DNA of 64,000 bases, taken from assembly GCA_009363875.1 (NCBI GenBank), contig CM018685.1, positions 54,323,087-54,387,086 on the forward strand, given 5' to 3'. Source of the stretch: Mikania micrantha (Eukaryota; Streptophyta; Magnoliopsida; Asterales; Asteraceae). The position numbers were made by a program, and so were the translations under genes. Under the pieces are notes generated by a model. The model worked only from the letters and a program-made list of their open reading frames with translations. It had not been told where the DNA came from and made no database searches. Shown here in pieces: positions 34,215 through 46,206 of this stretch (its first letter is position 1; every line of letters starts with the position of its first letter).

Positions 34215-34668
34215 AGGTTTGCAAAAGCTATTTTACAAATACTAAAACTACATGAACTCACCAACCTTTGTGTTGACTTTGTTTTCTTACATGTTTTCTC
34301 AGGTAATGCACAGGAGTAAGCTTAAGCTTTTGGATTGCATACTAGGATGCCAGATAGCAGACCTAGTAGACTTTTGGAGAAGCACATATTATGCTATGGA
34401 TGCGATACATTTTTGATATCTTGTACAGATACAAGATATAAACATTATTCTTTTGATTAGGTTTACTTAGTTAAATTGCAGAACATTGTTATTGTAATTT
34501 AACTTTGTAATCCTATATATCATATGATTGTGCTTTAGATATTCTTAAACGTTGATGCTATGTAAACAATCTGATCTCCATGATTATCACCCACGATATC
34601 ACGCCCCGGGAACCTTCCGCCCGACGGGAAAACCCGATCCGTTCCCGCCGGCCCGGGGTGTGACAGAT

Positions 34669-34680
34669 TGGTATCAGAGC
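34669..34680 (+). promoter_or_regulatory. primer binding site of element 3
   Basis: TGGTATCAGAGC follows the LTR end TGTGACA after GAT, and matches the initiator tRNA-Met 3' end. Confidence 0.93.
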
Positions 34681-34842
34681 TCAAGGTTATAGAGAATATT
34701 AGGTCATTTACTTAAATGGTTTGGCCTAGACTATAACTTAGGGACCCTTCATGTAGAGAACATAGGAATTAGAAAAATTTCTTGCATTGTGTCTTCTGCA
34801 TTCGATCACTGCACTAACCAAATTCCTTTGGTTATGATCAGA

Positions 34843-36189
34843 ATGCCGCCTAGAAGACAACCTACACCGGTACCTACACCACAGACTTCTGCACCTCACT
34901 CTTCCACACCATCACCACCAGATTCACCACCGCCACCTCCTCCTCCTCCACACAGTCCTCCTCCAAACCCGAATGCAGGCATAAGCACGACTTTGGTGTT
35001 AGACCCTGCTACTATTGCTTTGGCAACATTACTGAGTAGTCAGTTGACTAATCAGATGAAGGATATCATCCCGGAGATGATCAACAGGATTCAAGGCCAT
35101 GGCAATAACTCTGGTCATACTACAGGAGAAGCTAGTGGAAACACTAAGCACACTTCAGACTGCTCCTACAAGTCATTTGTTGGATGTAACCCACCAAGCT
35201 TCACAGGCGTTGAAGGAGCCGTTGGACTGATCCAATGGCTGGAGAAAATGGAGAACACTTTGGACATAAGTAGTTGTCCGGAACATCACAAAGTTCGTTA
35301 TGCAGCTGGATCCTTTAGCAAGCGAGCTCTAACATGGTGGAACGCACAGATCAGGGCTAAGGGAAGAGACGAAGCAATGGCAATGCCATGGTCAGAATTC
35401 AAACTTCTTCTAAGGAATGAGTTTTGTCCGAAACATGAACTGCAACAACTAGAGATTGAACTCTCGAACCATGTGATGAAGGGAGCAGACCATATGACTT
35501 TCACTACCCGCTATCACGAACTGGTAGCTCTGGTGCCAGAGATGGTGCCAACTTTGGAAAAGTTGATTGACAGATATGTAGCTGGATTACCCTCCTGCAT
35601 ACAGAGTATTGTGTTGGCTGCAAATCCTGCTACTTTGGAGTCAGCCATTGCTCTTTCAGCTAAACTTACTGGGGTAATGGTGAAGTCAGGAGTTCTGAAA
35701 GACGAAACGGGAAAAGCTAAGGAAGCAGCAACTAAGAAACCAGAGTACCATCAAACGAAGAAGCAAAAGGTCGTTGAAAACTATGCGATGGCCACACCTT
35801 TGAGACAAGCCCTTGCAGTACCTGTCAACCCTACACCCAAAAACTATGTGGGAATGCATCCTCAGTGCATACACTGCAGATTTCATCATCCTACTACGGT
35901 GCCATGCAGACAATGCAACAACTGTGGCCGACTAGGTCACCGAACTCAACAATGCCGTGCTCCAGTCACACAAGCTACAAACAATGCCGCAGTAGCAATC
36001 CCTCCACCACAAAACACTGGCAATCATAACAACAACAATCGAGGATGTTATAACTGCGGGGAATTAGGTCATTACTCCAGGGACTGCCCGAAAAGAGTAC
36101 AACCAGGAGTTCAAGCCCCTCGTGGGAGGGCATTTATGATTGGAGCCGCTGCAGCACGCCAAGACCCGGAGGCGGGTACTGGTATGTAG
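34843..36189 (+). CDS. gag of element 3 (intact, 448 codons)
   Basis: Gag forms the particle that packages element RNA. I place the start at the Met of MPPRRQPTPVP, the usual start in this family; the frame is open 18 codons further upstream (34789), but that stretch is not conserved in style. Order: a Pro/Ser-rich N-terminus (residues 1-55), a gag core of about 120-270 (with LIQWLEKMENTL, RALTWWNAQ, FCPKHELQQLE and YVAGLP), then two CCHC knuckles, CNNCGRLGHRTQQC near 358 and CYNCGELGHYSRDC near 402. No stop or frameshift breaks it. It ends about 30 residues after the last knuckle, just where protease starts in full elements. It could still be functional and assemble with a helper's polymerase. 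Confidence 0.93.
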   Translation: MPPRRQPTPVPTPQTSAPHSSTPSPPDSPPPPPPPPHSPPPNPNAGISTTLVLDPATIALATLLSSQLTNQMKDIIPEMINRIQGHGNNSGHTTGEASGNTKHTSDCSYKSFVGCNPPSFTGVEGAVGLIQWLEKMENTLDISSCPEHHKVRYAAGSFSKRALTWWNAQIRAKGRDEAMAMPWSEFKLLLRNEFCPKHELQQLEIELSNHVMKGADHMTFTTRYHELVALVPEMVPTLEKLIDRYVAGLPSCIQSIVLAANPATLESAIALSAKLTGVMVKSGVLKDETGKAKEAATKKPEYHQTKKQKVVENYAMATPLRQALAVPVNPTPKNYVGMHPQCIHCRFHHPTTVPCRQCNNCGRLGHRTQQCRAPVTQATNNAAVAIPPPQNTGNHNNNNRGCYNCGELGHYSRDCPKRVQPGVQAPRGRAFMIGAAAARQDPEAGTGM

Positions 36190-36621
36190 TATCTCCTCAC
36201 TCATAAGACTTCATTTTATGTCGATACTAGTAAGAATAAGAAATTATCTTATTCCTATTAGTACGATCACACGAGTATTCCATGGAACTTAGGAATTCTT
36301 CTATTCCGATAAAGGTTAAGAAAGAATTCTTAGTTGATGCACATAACATATGTAGGAAACCATAGCTAACACTAAAATTGTGTAACAACTGATGCTCATA
36401 ACACCGGTTAGTTTGAACAATGAAGTGTTAGAGTCATACAAGGATTAAGCAAGCCATAACAATAAGGCAACTATGAGCAATAGGACTAGCAAAAACTTTG
36501 AGGCTATATGCAGGAAGTCCCAAACGCGGTCTAGAGTTTAATCTAGAAGCGTAAGGATATTACATTAAGCAAAGTTTCCCACTTGTTACAAAGAAAGTCG
36601 TACCGATAATAACTTTTAAAT
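36190..36621 (+). other. non-coding remainder of element 3 interior
   Basis: About 430 bp between the gag stop and the polypurine tract have no recognisable pol residue in any frame. The sequence contains short near-repeats around GAATTCTTCTATTCCG and AAGAAAGAATTCTTAG. Pol was removed completely rather than eroded. Confidence 0.7.
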
Positions 36622-36653
36622 TTCGGGACGAAATTTCTCTAACAAGGGGAGAC
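36622..36653 (+). promoter_or_regulatory. polypurine tract of element 3
   Basis: TTCGGGACGAAATTTCTC and CAAGGGGAGAC precede the 3' LTR start TGTAACATC. It is the same block type as in elements 1, 2 and 4, linking element 3 to the chromovirus group. Confidence 0.85.
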
Positions 36654-39600
36654 TGTAACATCTGTGCCGGAACCGTTACCGGAACAGTAAACTGTACAGT
36701 AACTCGTACAGTAACTCAAGTACACATTACGAAAAACTAAGTTTAGACTATTGATGCATGGGATTAACTTGAAACTATTAAACGATTGTCTGAATCTGAC
36801 TAGAATCTTAGGATTTAACAATCAGAAAATATGTCAGACAACACAGTGTTGAAACATAAATACTTGATGTGATATTACTTGTTGTAAACGTATGTGAGGT
36901 TAAACAAAACAAAATCTTAACGGTTGTCGTTTCCGAATGCTAAACCGACGTGTTATTCGTATAGGTGACGATCTGTACGAATGATTCTGATAGTTTAACG
37001 TTCTGAAATAATGACTTAAAAAAAAAAAAAAAAAAAAACAAGAATCAGAAAGCCAAACCATCGATGTGTTCGTTCGAATGACGATTCGAACGAATACGCG
37101 CGATGGCAACGCGATCTGACGAAACGAAAACGAATAACGATACGAACGACCATAATTTTAAGGAAATAAAATATTTCCTATTTTACAATTTTGAAACTCA
37201 TCGTAAAACAAAATTTAACAAAACTATTTTATTAAATTGCGAGAAAAATTAACGAAACGCGAAAATTAAATAAAAACGCGCAAAATATTTTAATTCGATA
37301 AATAAATAAATATAACAATATTTAAAATAATTTCTAGAAATAAATAACATTCGAATCATTAAAATAAACTCATTTTATTTTAATTACGGAAAATGCGCGT
37401 AATGTGCCGGTTACGCGACAAAATTTCGAACCGAGCAACCGAAACGGACCCGGACACCACACGTGGTATAAAAACCCTAAGTGAGAGATTTCCCTCTCAT
37501 TTTCATCATCTACAACCCTTTCTCTCTCTCATTTCCGGCTACAACACCCACAACCACCAAACCACCTTCAAAACCTTGTATCTTCTTCATTTCTTAACGA
37601 AAATCGGTGATTCTTGCGCCCACGCGAAGCTCTTGAAGCCCTCTACATGAAAGTACAACAGATCGGGGCTGATAACCACTAGAAATCGAGGTATGAGGCT
37701 GTGAAGATCCACGAAAATAGGGTTTTCATGTGTACTACTTGACCCACCATGGTTAGCCGGCTCTAGATGATGTTACACGCACTATGTCCTGTTAAAGACT
37801 CCCTCGAGACACCACCTTAGGCTAACACAACCACTAGAAGCGGCTTGCAACTGGTTCGAGTCAAGGATGATGATGTAAGGCGGCTGGTTCGTGCACAGTA
37901 GGGGTAGCCGAACCCTCCTGAGGCTACAAACTCAGCCGAGTCTTGCTGAGTTCAGACCCCGAACCTACACTCTCAGGCGAACCATCATGGGCGGCTCCCG
38001 AACCCTGGTGCGACGAACCCTTGGTTCGTTTGTTATCACCTAGTCGAACCCTAGTTCTCTCACGAACCTTACATGATCAAGTTCTACTCGCGAACCTACA
38101 TGACGACTCAGTGGCCGAACCCTGATCCATCACTCACGAACCTTGGCATCATGCGTCAGGTTTTCTGGTCGACTCATGCAACCTTAAACCCTTAGGGTGT
38201 CATACGACTGATGAACTCACGAACACTGTTGGGCCACATTAGTCGATCTACACAACCAGCCCATGATGCATAGCCCATCCCCAACTAATTCAGCCCCAAA
38301 GGATTCGTGAAATTTCCATTTACACAATTCTGGGCTCCACCTCGCAGCACCAAGCCCAACAGCAAGTCACCTGGCCCAACAGTGTTTCATAACCCAACCG
38401 GCCCAACAGTCTAGAAGTCGGCCCAGTTCTGTAGGCCCAAAGGGTGTTACCCGAACCATGGTGATGTGTCGGCCCAAAATGTTTTTGTACGGCTCAACTT
38501 AGTGTTTAGCCCAATTTCTGGTCCGGCCCAATTCATGAAGCCCACGTAGGTTTCATTGGCCCAATAGGTTGGCCATATGACTATTTACGGCCCAATCTAC
38601 TTATGCGGCCCATGTACTCCATTTCCGGCCCATAGGGCCTGTTCCAGCCCACTGTTCGTTGGATGATGAAATCATTCGGTTCACATATGTGATTCGGCTC
38701 ATGGGTTAACTTTAAATAAACACATGGGATTTAATTCAACTAACTATGTTGCATCAGTTATGCAAACAAAAGAAATACAATGGTGACAACAATTTCATTA
38801 ACATTTAAACATAACACTTAGTAATCATTTTTAAAGAATTAAGTGATGATAAGTGAAACATGGACTTTATAACATTATGTACTAAACATTTACTCAAAAT
38901 GGTTAAGCATTAGTAAAATCCATGAACAGGGGAAAAAGGGCCGAATGATTAACGAGACTCATAGGTATTAGCCAACTTCAGGGCTAACACGTGCACAAGT
39001 ACAAATCCAACACAATTAATACTTATAAGCTACAAACTATGTGAAATCATTACAGGATCGTGAAAACAACAACAAACACAACAACGAGAGCGTGTATTCT
39101 TGTTTAGAACATAGTCAACCACTTCAACCACAAGGTGAGTTCATTTGTCCCTTTTCAAACTTATTTGTTTTACTTCGGGACTGAGAAGCATGTTAAACAT
39201 TTTTATTGAAATGTTATTTAATGCTTTAAACATAAACTTGAAACTTATGCTTGAAACTTAGTATACTTGAAAAGCAATAAACTTGGGACTTATACTTTAA
39301 ACTTGAGGCTTGAAAACATATGTTGGATTGCTTATGAGACTTGATGCTTATGCTACAACAATATGCTTAAACTTGGTGATTGATGCTTATGTTGCAATTT
39401 AGAAGCTTAAACTATATACTTGATGCTTAAACTAAGTGCTTCAATCTTTTATGCTATAAACTATATTCTTAAACTATATTCTTAAAAGCTTATGCTATAA
39501 ACTATATTCTTAAACTACACATTCGATGTTTATGCTATAAACTGTGATCTTAAACTATACTCGTGATGCTTATGCTATAAATTATATTTTTAAATTATAC

Positions 39601-41208
39601 TCGTAATGCTTATGCTATAATCTATAATCATAAACTAGATGATTAATGCAATATACTAATGCCAAGTGCTGATGCTATAAGGTAAATACCATATGCTTAT
39701 CATGCTTAAATGCTCGAAATGCTTGGAGTGCTCATAATGCTATAAACTTTGAATGCTATAAACTTATTATGCAAAGCAACGGTTTGGCCTCTCAGTGCTT
39801 GCCTCTCCGGTTGCTAAACTTAAAAGCTATAAACTTGTTATGCAAAAGCAACGGTTTGGCCTCTCAGTGCTTGCCTCTCCGGTTGCTAAACTTAAAAGCT
39901 ATAAACTTGATAAGCTAAAACAACGGTTTGGCCTCTCAGTGCTTGCCTCTCCGGTTGTTAAACATTGGATGCTATAAACTATTGACTATGGAAGAACAAT
40001 AGTTGGTCTCTCAGTGCTTGCCCTCATGTGTTCTTCCTAGTCGGGACTTGAAGAACAATAGTTGGTCTCTCAGTGCTTGCCTTCATGTGTTCTTCACAGT
40101 CAGGACTAGAAGGCACCTATTATGGTCTCTCAGTGCTTGCCATAGGGTGACCTTTATAGTCGGGACTTGAGGGGTAGACTTATGGCCTCTCAGTGCTTGC
40201 CATATAGTGATTCCTCAAAGTTCACTCATGCTATAAACTTAAACAAAATGCTAAAGCTATAAACGAAATGGAGGGTAGGTAAGACGCTTAATTTTCATTA
40301 ACAGCAATGTCCTATGTGACTTAGTATGTGGTGGGACGGCGTCTGGGCGGGTCGTAGGCTCGACTCAGGGGTATGCCCTATATATAAGCATACCGGGTTG
40401 GATGATACAGGTGGTGTTAATGAGATTAAGGTTGTTACCTAGGGGATGCATGAATGCTTTTGGGTCAACATCATAAACTTTTAAACACGATGCTTGTTAA
40501 ACTTATTGAAGCTATTACATACGAATGCTATAGACTTGTAAACTTGGAAAAACAGTAAACTAAAGCTATGATGAAGGATGAATCGAACGGTAGGTAAAAT
40601 GCTTAATTATCATTAATAACAATGTCCTATGCGACTTAGTATGTGGTGGGACGGCGTCTGGGCGGGTCGTAGGCTCGACTCAGGGGTATGCCCTATATAT
40701 AAGCATACCGAGTTGGATGATACAGGTGTTGTTAATGAGGTTAAGGTTTTACCTAGGAGGTTTGCAAAAGCTATTTTACAAATACTAAAACTACATGAAC
40801 TCACCAACCTTTGTGTTGACTTTGTTTTCTTACATGTTTTCTCAGGTAATGCACAGGAGTAAGCTTAAGCTTTTGGATTGCATACTAGGATGCCAGATAG
40901 CAGACCTAGTAGACTTTTGGAGAAGCACATATTATGCTATGGATGCGATACATTTTTGATATCTTGTACAGATACAAGATATAAACATTATTCTTTTGAT
41001 TAGGTTTACTTAGTTAAATTGCAGAACATTGTTATTGTAATTTAACTTTGTAATCCTATATATCATATGATTGTGCTTTAGATATTCTTAAACGTTGATG
41101 CTATGTAAACAATCTGATCTCCATGATTATCACCCACGATATCACGCCCCGGGAACCTTCCGCCCGACGGGAAAACCCGATCCGTTCCCGCCGGCCCGGG
41201 GTGTGACA
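36654..41208 (+). repeat. 3' LTR of element 3 (4,555 bp)
   Basis: Same length and, as far as I can see, same sequence as 30111-34665. It is followed by the GCTCA duplication. Identity over 4.5 kb is a mark of very recent integration or of recent gene conversion between the two LTRs. Confidence 0.96.
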
Positions 41209-41213
41209 GCTCA

Positions 41214-44200
41214 TATATCAGCTAGTTATTCAATGATGGTTTTCTTAGGAACCCTCCCCTATATAGCGAAAGGTTCAAAAGAAAACTTCTCACTTTGAAT
41301 AAAACTAAGAAAACTCCTATTAATCAATCAATTTTTAAAATTTTTTCCATGATTTGTTATTATTAGCTTACAAATGTTATAAACAACAAAAAAAATTTAA
41401 TAAAAAATATGTAGAACACGAAGTTACGTATATGTAACCTATAAAGTTATATATATGTAACTTATATATGTAGTGTAAAAGTTACATATATGTAATCAAT
41501 GAGTTACATATATATAATAACACTAGGTTATTAACCCGTGTATTACACGGATTAATCATAAAAAAATAAATAGTTAGTAATTAAAAACTTAAGAATTATA
41601 AAACAATATTTTGGTATAAAATGATTAAAATAAGTATAGACAAAGATTTTATGTAAGAGTAACAATTAAAAACTCTAATAACTAAATAATTATTATATGA
41701 TCATCTTACTTTGTAATAGCTAAGATTTTTAAACTATTACGTTGAAAACTTCATATAGTTTTTATGTCAAAAGTATAGTTTTCCGTATCATTTCTTTAAA
41801 ACTTTTGGTTTTTCAAAAAATCATTTTTAAATATTTTGTTTAAAAAATGTCAATTATTTATAAAAATCATATTGTTTAAAAACTTAGTTTTATAGTTAAT
41901 TTCATTTTAAAAAATCATCTTTCAAGAAAACTTGTTTTTTACAAAATTGATAATTTCCTAAAAATAACGATTTTAAAAATTTCTTATTATTTATAAAAAT
42001 CATATTGTTTAAAAACTTTTTTTTATAGTTAATTTCATTTTAAAAAATCATCTTTCAAGAAAACTTGTTTCTTACAAAATTGTTAATTTCCTAAAAATAA
42101 CGATTTTAAAAATTTCTTATTTATAAGAAAATTATAATTTTTAGAAAAAAAGTAAATATTTTTTAATAAGAAATAAAATTTAATTTATTGAAAACTATTT
42201 TTAATTCTTAATATTAAAAAGGTAAATAATATGTTAATATTATAAAATTGTTAATTTCCTAAAAACAACGATATTAAAAATTTCTTATTCATAAGAAAAT
42301 TCTAATTTTTAGAAAAAGGACATATTTTTAATAAAAATTAAATTTTAATTTATATAAAACTATTTTTAGTTCTTCATATGAAAAAAGGTAAATAATATGA
42401 TTAATATTATAATTATTTAATATGAGAGATGATATAATTATTTATTAAGAAAGAGAATTAGATGAAATAATAATAAAATGACATGTGGTATTAGTATTCT
42501 AAAAACATGACAAGTGGCAAGAATTATTTTTGTTTATTATAGTAGTAAGATGAGTTACATATATTTTTTTAATTTTTTTCTCTTTGTTAACAAATCTAAC
42601 CTTATAATAAAACAAAACGTCAAACAAAAAACGAAAAACGAAATTTATTAATAATGATTGTAATTAGTTTTCTTAGTTTTCTCTAAAATGGTGTTTTTCT
42701 TAAGAACCCTCGTCTATATATCGGAAGGTTCAAAAGAAAAACTCCCCACTTTGGAGAAAACTAAGAAAACTACTACAAATCAATCAATTTTTAAATTTTT
42801 TTTTCATGATTTGTTATTATTAGCTTAAAAATGTTATAAACAACAAAATAATTTGAATAAAAAATATATAGATCACAAAGTTACGTATATGAAACCTATA
42901 AATGTTACATATATGTAGTGCAGAAGTTACATATATATAATCAATGAGTTACAAATATATAATAACATGACTTACATATATTTTTTTTAAATTTTTTCTC
43001 TTTGTTAACAAATCTAGCCTTATAATTAACCAAAACGTAAAACAAAAAACAAAAACGAAATTGATTGATAATGATTGTGATTAGTTTTCTTAGTTTTTAC
43101 AAAATGATGGTTTTTTTTAAACCCTCCCCTATTTATAGCAGAGGGGTTCAAAAGAAAACTCCTCACTTTGAAGAAAACTAAGAAAACTTTTACTAATCAA
43201 TCAATTTTTAATTTTTTTTCATGATTTGTTATTATTAGCTTAGAAATGTTATAAATAACAAAATATTTTTAAACAAAAATATGTTGATCACGAAGTTACG
43301 TATATGTTACCTATAAGGTACATATATGTAACATATATATGTAGTGCACAAGTTACATATATGTAATCAATGAGTTATATATATATATAATAAATGAGTT
43401 ACATATATTTTTTTTAATTTTTTCTCTTTGTTAACAAATCTAATCTTATAATAAAACAAAATGTAAAACAAAAAAACAAAAAACGAAATTGATTAATAAA
43501 GATTGTCATTAGTTTTCATAGTTTTCTTTAAAAAGATGGTTTTTTTTGGAACCCTTCCCTAGCGGAGGGTTCAAAAGAAAACTCCTCACTTTGGAGAAAC
43601 TAAGAAAACTCTTACTAATCAATCAATTTTTAATTTTTTTTAATGATTTGTTATTATTAGCTTAGAAATGTTATAAATAACAAAATATTTTTAATAAAAA
43701 ATATGTAGATCACGAAGTTACGTATATGTAACCTATAAGGTACATATATGTAACTTGTATATGTAGTGCACAAGTTACATATTTGTAATCAATGAGTTAC
43801 ATATATATAATAACATGAGTTACATATATTTTTTTAATTTTTTCTCTTTGTTAACAAAGCTAACCTTATTATGAAACAAAATGTAAAGCAAAAAACAAAA
43901 AACGAAATTGATTGATAATGATTGTGATTAGTTTTCTTAATTTTCTCCAAAATGATGGTTTTCTTAGGAACCCTTCCCTAGCAGAGGATTCAAAAGAAAA
44001 CTCCTCACTTTGGAGAAACTAAGAAAACTTTTACTAATCAATCAATTTTTATTTTTTTTTTCATGATTTGTTATTATTAGCTTAGAAATGTTATAAATAA
44101 CAAAATATTTTTAATAAAAAATATGTAGATCACGAAGTTACGGATATGTAACCTGTAAAGTTACATATATATAACTTATATATGTAGTGCACAAGTTACA

Positions 44201-45190
44201 TATATGTAATCAATGAGTTACATATATTTTTTAATTTTTTCTCTTTGTTAACTAATCTAACCTTATAATAAAACAAAACGTAAAACAAAAAAATGAAATC
44301 GATTGATAATGCTTGTGATTAGTTTCTTAGTTTTCTTTAAAATGATGGTTTTCTTAAGAACCATATCCTATATGACAGAGTGTTCAAAAGAAAACTACTC
44401 ACTTTGTAAAAAACTTAGAAAACTCATACTAATCAATCAATTTTTAAATTTGTTTTTCATGATTTGTTATTATTAGCTTAGAAATGTTATAAACAACAAA
44501 AAATTTTTAATAAACAATATGTAGATCACGAAGTTATGTATATGTAACCTATAAAGCTACATATATGTAACTTATATATGAAGTGCACAAGTTACATATA
44601 TGTAATCAATGAGTTACATATATATTATAACATTAATTACATATATTTTTTTAATTTTTTCTCTTAGTTAACAAATTTAACCTTATAATAAAACAAAACG
44701 TAAAACAAAAAACAAAAAACGAAATTGATTAATAATGATTGTGTTTAGTTTTCTTTAAAATGATGTTTTTCTTAGCACCCTCCCCTATATAGTGGAGAGT
44801 TCAAAAGAAAGCTTCTCACTTTTTAGAAAACTAAGAAAACCCCTACTAATCAATTAATTATTAAAATTTTTTTTCATGATTTATTATTATTAACTTAGAA
44901 ATGTTATAAACAACAAAAAAATTTTAATAGAAAATATGTAGATCACGAAGTTACATATATGTAAACTATAAAGTTACATATATGCAATCAATGAGTTACA
45001 TATATATAATAACATGACTTACACATATTTTTTTTATTTTTTCTCTTTGTTAACAAATCTAACTTTATAATAAAACAAAACTTAAAACAAAAAACGAAAA
45101 ACGAAATTGATTGATAATGATTGTGATTAGTTTTTTTTAGTTTTCTTCAAAATGATGGTTTCTTAGGAACCCTCCCCTATATATATGTAT
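41214..45190. repeat. tandem array of about 420-bp hairpin-bearing units
   Basis: Units anchored on GATGGTTTTCTTAGGAACCC start near 41235, 42688, 43106, 43535, 43953, 44344, 44762 and 45154. The spacings are 391-429 bp once the Helitron in the first unit is subtracted. Each unit has arms AGTTTTCTTAGTTTTCTCCA and TGGAGAAAACTAAGAAAACT that pair, enclosing a second hairpin GAACCCTCC/GGAGGGTTC, and outside them ATTGATTGAT/ATCAATCAAT. The rest of the unit is rich in GTTACATATATGTAAC. No protein. The array could be a fold-back MITE that became a satellite. Confidence 0.85.
41523..42550 (-). mobile_element. 1,028-bp non-autonomous Helitron
   Basis: On the minus strand it begins TCTTACTACTATAATAA at 42550 and ends with the hairpin CCGTGTAATACACGG, eight bases and CTAG at 41523. 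It lies exactly between A (41522) and T (42551). The neighbouring satellite units give the empty site ATATATAATAACATGAGTTACATA, and removing the element restores it with no duplication, as Helitrons do. The interior is AT-rich with a duplicated 110-bp block (around 41880 and 42000) and has no Rep/helicase gene, so it moved in trans. Confidence 0.9.
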
Positions 45191-45206
45191 AACTGCACTT
45201 TTAATG

Positions 45207-45437
45207 ACCAAAGGGCTTCTAGCCTAATGGTAGCCCCTTGACTTCTCTTATGAGAGGTCTTGGGTTGGAGTCTCACCTAGAGCAAATATTGTTCTGTGTG
45301 AGCCAGAGGGTTTTTCTAGTTGTAGGTTTCCTCCTGGGCAGGTGGGTCAGGTCACCACGCTCTGTTATTCGGGCGGAAGGGTGATCTATTTGCTAGGGTG
45401 ATCCCGGGTGACCGAACGTTTGCTGTTCAAAAAAAAA
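45207..45437 (+). mobile_element. tRNA-derived SINE with 16-bp target duplication
   Basis: A box TAGCCTAATGG (45220-45230) and B box GGGTTGGAGTCTC (45262-45274) form a pol III promoter, and a body of about 150 bp ends in GCTGTTC plus poly-A. The flanks AACTGCACTTTTAATG (45191-45206) and AACTGTACTTTTAATG (45438-45453) are the duplication with one mismatch. It sits at the end of the satellite array. Confidence 0.88.
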
Positions 45438-45474
45438 AACTGTACTTTTAATGTATAACATAATATATTTAATT

Positions 45475-46145
45475 TTATTATATTTTTCGTTGCAATTGAA
45501 TGTTTTAAAGGTATATGAGTATGTTTGGTAAATTTTGACCCGTTTAGAGTTGTAATTGTATGTTGTAAGTGTATATAAGTATATTTAGTTAATTTTGACC
45601 CGTTTGTAGTTACAATTGCATGTCTTAAAGGTATATGAGTATGTTTGGTAAATTTTGACCCGTTTGTAGTTGCAATTGCTTGTTTTAAAGGTATATGAGT
45701 ATGTTTGGTAAATTTTGACCCGTTTGGAGTTGTAATTGTATGTTGTAAGTGTGTATAAGTATGTTTAGTTAATTTTGACATGTTTGTAGTTACAATTGCA
45801 TGTTTTAAAGGTATATGAGTATGTTTGATAAATTTTGATCCGTTTGGAGTTGTAATTCTATGTTGTAAGTGTATATATGTATGTTTAGTTAATTTTGACC
45901 CGTTTGGAGTTGTAATTGTATTTGTAAGTGTATATAAGTATGCTTAGTTAATTTTGACTCGTTTATAGTTGCAATTGCATGTTTTAAAGGTATATTCGTA
46001 TGTTTGGTAAATTTTGACCTATTTGGAGTTTTAATTGTATCTTGTAAGTGTATATAAGTATGTTTAGTTAATTTTGACCCGTTTAGAGTTGCAATTGCAT
46101 GTTTTAAGTGTATATAAGTATGTTTGGTTAATTTTGACCCGTTAA
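45475..46145. repeat. 60-bp minisatellite, about 11 copies
   Basis: The unit reads roughly CGTTTGGAGTTGTAATTGTA, TGTTGTAAGTGTATATAAGT, ATGTTTAGTTAATTTTGACC. Two subtypes alternate (TGTATGTTGTAAGTG and TGCATGTTTTAAAGG), which suggests a 120-bp higher-order unit. The minus-strand frame through it is periodic and not a gene. It adjoins a CACTA-type transposase remnant and may be intronic or subterminal to it. Confidence 0.82.
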
Positions 46146-46206
46146 GAACTTTGGTTTGTATAATATGTCTTTGACCGATTTAAGTGATTAAATGTAGGGT
46201 AAAATC

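Larger units (their letters stand above)
30111..34665 (+). repeat. 5' LTR of element 3 (4,555 bp)
   Basis: It starts TGTAACATCTGTGCCGG and ends CCCGGGGTGTGACA. A G-box plus TATA pair at 30917-30930 marks the likely promoter. Further inside are a GGCCCA-rich segment (31690-32110), GCTTATGCTATAAACT repeats (32880-33230), a seven-fold CTCTCAGTGCTTGCC repeat (33243-33663) and a duplicated 170-bp block (33731-33900 and 34046-34214). None of the short frames inside shows a protein family. Confidence 0.96.
30111..41208 (+). mobile_element. element 3: gag-only gypsy retrotransposon with giant, identical LTRs
   Basis: An 11,098-bp unit bounded by a perfect 5-bp target duplication GCTCA (30106-30110 and 41209-41213). 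Each LTR is 4,555 bp, and the pair lie exactly 6,543 bp apart. I found no difference between them in any part that I compared, including a long A run near 30475 and 37018. The 1,988-bp interior has a primer site, one open gag, a 460-bp non-coding remainder and a polypurine tract. Protease, RT, RNase H and integrase are absent. It must therefore be copied by enzymes of another element, and very recently. Confidence 0.96.

Noticed and set aside
30357..34319. Short ORFs repeated in both LTRs of element 3 (60-85 codons)
   Set aside because: They are duplicated only because the LTRs are; none has a domain, and several overlap promoter or repeat tracts.
45386..45781. 131-codon minus-strand ORF
   Set aside because: It repeats the 60-bp minisatellite unit in translation; it is not a gene.
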